From: Sphingobacterium corticibacter
Lineage (GTDB): Bacteria > Bacteroidota > Bacteroidia > Sphingobacteriales > Sphingobacteriaceae
Length of the DNA stretch: 64,000 bases
Reading direction: 5' to 3'
Assembly (NCBI RefSeq): GCF_003076635.1
Contig: NZ_QDKG01000001.1
Location: 1,240,001 to 1,304,000, forward strand
The position numbers and the translations under genes are program-made. Under the pieces are notes generated by a model. It was given only the letters and a program-made list of their open reading frames with translations. It had not been told where the DNA came from and did no database searches. Below, piece by piece: positions 62,505-64,000 of the stretch. Numbering within the stretch: the stretch's first letter is position 1; the number at the start of each line of letters is the position of its first letter.

Positions 62505-63697
62505 AAATAGGCAATAGGGCATACATTGGCGTCTGGACAGGAATTGGCCTCACGTTTTCGAGCATGGTTGGCACAGGTGTATTCACCAGCTTAGGATATC
62601 AGATTAGCGAGCATTCTTCCCTATGGTCGATTGTATTATTGTGGGTGATTGGTGGCTTTACCGCTTTCACTGGCGGAATATGCTATTATCAACTGATCAA
62701 GCAATATCCCGATTCTGGTGGCGAGGTACACTTTATTAATGAATTGTACGGGAGCAAGCTTTCTATCGTGGTGGCGTTGCTCAGTATCGTATTCGGATTT
62801 GCAGCGCCAGTGGCTTTAGCGGCTTTGGCGGTAGCGAGTTATCTCCAGCTGTATGTACCTTTTGCCGCTACACAGATTGCGGTAGTGACAATTATGGCCG
62901 TATCTGGGGTACATCTACTCAGTTTGCAGATCAGTAGTATAGCGCAGCGCATCTTGTTTGTCTTAAAAATTGCATTGATTGTGGTTTTTATCTGTGCGGC
63001 TATTCCTCACATGGATGTATCAACGAAGACATGGCAGATGTCGGAAAGCCACCTGCAACATATGCTATCAGGAGAGTTTTTTATCGCCTTGATGTTTGTG
63101 CATTATTCCTATTCGGGCTGGAATACCTGTATATATGTGTTTAGAGAAATGCGCAATCGTCGCACATTTTATTATTCGCTGTTTATCTCCGTTATTTTGG
63201 CTACGGTAGTGTACGTCTTGTTAAACGTAAGCTTTATCTCGGTATCGGGCTTAGCAAATTTGCGCGGTGTCACGGAGGTCGGCCAGCGAGCAGCCAACGA
63301 TTTATTTGGCGCGCAGGTGGGCGCAATTTTTTCTACGCTGATTGGAATATTGCTAATTGCGAACATTAGTGCTATGATCTGGAGTGGCTCGCGGGTTTCG
63401 TTGAAAACGGAAGAAATCCTATGGAAAAGGAGCAATGACAAACCCATTCCTGCAAAACACATCCTGTTATTGATGCTGGTAAGTATCTTGTTTGTGCTTG
63501 TTTCTAACTTCGAAAGTCTATTGATTACGACTTCCTTTATACTATCGCTGTCGATGATTTTGGTGATAGGTAGTCTCGTGTTTCATCGTAACCAATCACA
63601 TTTGAAGCTCCGGATAACCACTCGCTTGTGTGCTGTTTTCTTCTGCATCATCACCCTGGTTTCCAACTTTTATTATCTCTATCATGCCTTCTTTTAG
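62501..63697 (+). CDS. APC-superfamily permease
   Basis: 398 residues, starting at GTG 62501 coupled to the lipoprotein gene. About 11 or 12 hydrophobic helices; TM1 has the unwound GIGLTFSSMVGTGVFTS motif of amino-acid/polyamine/organocation carriers, and SGGEVHFINELYG the conserved loop after TM2. The protein is shorter than most APC members (430-500). It could bring the product of the TonB/DUF4876/DUF6850 system through the inner membrane. Confidence 0.85.
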   Translation: MKIGNRAYIGVWTGIGLTFSSMVGTGVFTSLGYQISEHSSLWSIVLLWVIGGFTAFTGGICYYQLIKQYPDSGGEVHFINELYGSKLSIVVALLSIVFGFAAPVALAALAVASYLQLYVPFAATQIAVVTIMAVSGVHLLSLQISSIAQRILFVLKIALIVVFICAAIPHMDVSTKTWQMSESHLQHMLSGEFFIALMFVHYSYSGWNTCIYVFREMRNRRTFYYSLFISVILATVVYVLLNVSFISVSGLANLRGVTEVGQRAANDLFGAQVGAIFSTLIGILLIANISAMIWSGSRVSLKTEEILWKRSNDKPIPAKHILLLMLVSILFVLVSNFESLLITTSFILSLSMILVIGSLVFHRNQSHLKLRITTRLCAVFFCIITLVSNFYYLYHAFF

Positions 63698-63958
63698 AAG
63701 TAATGATAGAGATAGCACGTGTGAATAGAGACCCATGCACAAGAAGATCTGTCATGAAGGATACTTTTAGTAAACACAAATGAAAGAAAGTTATATGAGT
63801 TAAATAAGCATGAGCTTAAGAACGTTTTCTTCTCTATCTATTGATTGGATATTTTATAAAGGTCTTGTTTTGTCTTAAAATAACTGTAGGTCAATATGTT
63901 GTGATTTTGTATCGCAGTGGGCGAAAATATTGGTCTAATAATTGAAACTTAGGCTGGT

Positions 63959-64000
63959 ATGTTAAGAAAATTACTAATTCTACTCACGATCAGCAGTGTA
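63959..64000 (+). CDS. Start of a secreted protein, 3' partial
   Basis: ATG at 63959 opens a frame to the window edge with MLRKLLILLTISSV, a typical signal-peptide start. Nothing more can be said. The 261 bp between the permease gene and this start hold no ORF or clear hairpin. Confidence 0.5.
   Translation, partial: MLRKLLILLTISSV

Overview
The window looks like a chromosomal segment of a Bacteroidetes bacterium, most likely of the Sphingobacteriaceae (Sphingobacterium/Pedobacter type). This rests on SusC/SusD proteins with an ECF sigma factor and FecR partner, on the families DUF4374, DUF4876 and DUF6850, and on many promoters with the Bacteroidetes -7 box TAnnTTTG, often with weak or no Shine-Dalgarno sequence. 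The strain itself cannot be named from sequence alone. No tRNA, rRNA or CRISPR array was seen.

Region 1 (1 to about 16.75 kb) is the right part of a prophage or prophage-derived island whose left end lies outside the window. Rightward late genes come first: a tail protein cut by the window edge, a beta-helix tailspike of GH28 type, an amidase endolysin, and a chain of small coupled membrane and lipoprotein genes ending in a candidate unimolecular spanin. A leftward O-acyltransferase follows, then a mosaic of small genes, including a receiver-like protein without the phospho-acceptor Asp, a separate LuxR-type HTH protein and an SRAP/HMCES protein. Next is a tight leftward operon (16.7 to 10.3 kb) with an ASCH protein, a SNF2-like helicase fused to a DNA methyltransferase, and a C5-cytosine methyltransferase carrying six internal repeats. 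A palindromic operator sits exactly between the -33 and -7 boxes of the operon promoter.

Region 2 (16.8 to 30.4 kb) is ordinary chromosome: an A-type Fe-S carrier, an M28 peptidase, a quinone oxidoreductase-like enzyme, an ECF sigma/FecR/SusC/SusD uptake unit closed by a strong terminator, and a VWA plus AAA+ pair.

Region 3 (30.4 to 41.7 kb, all leftward) is a probable iron or siderophore uptake cluster: PepSY-TM protein, two related DUF4374-type lipoproteins flanking a TonB-dependent receptor, a short FecR-like protein, an ECF sigma factor, a Fur-like winged helix without its C-terminal domain, an OMP_b-brl-type barrel and a YncE-like propeller protein.

Region 4 (41.9 to 52.3 kb) holds a DoxX protein, an alpha/beta hydrolase, a 717-bp gene-free stretch with a densely folded RNA-like element, and a four-gene defence operon (SIR2, HerA, KTSC, PD-(D/E)XK nuclease). 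After this come a HigA-like regulator and an AraC/RibD_C gene pair enclosed by 250-bp direct repeats.

Region 5 (52.4 to 64 kb) holds two convergent GH43-like secreted enzymes and an operon of TonB receptor, DUF4876 lipoprotein, DUF6850 barrel, unknown lipoprotein and APC permease that may be a complete uptake route. The start of one more secreted protein lies at the right edge.
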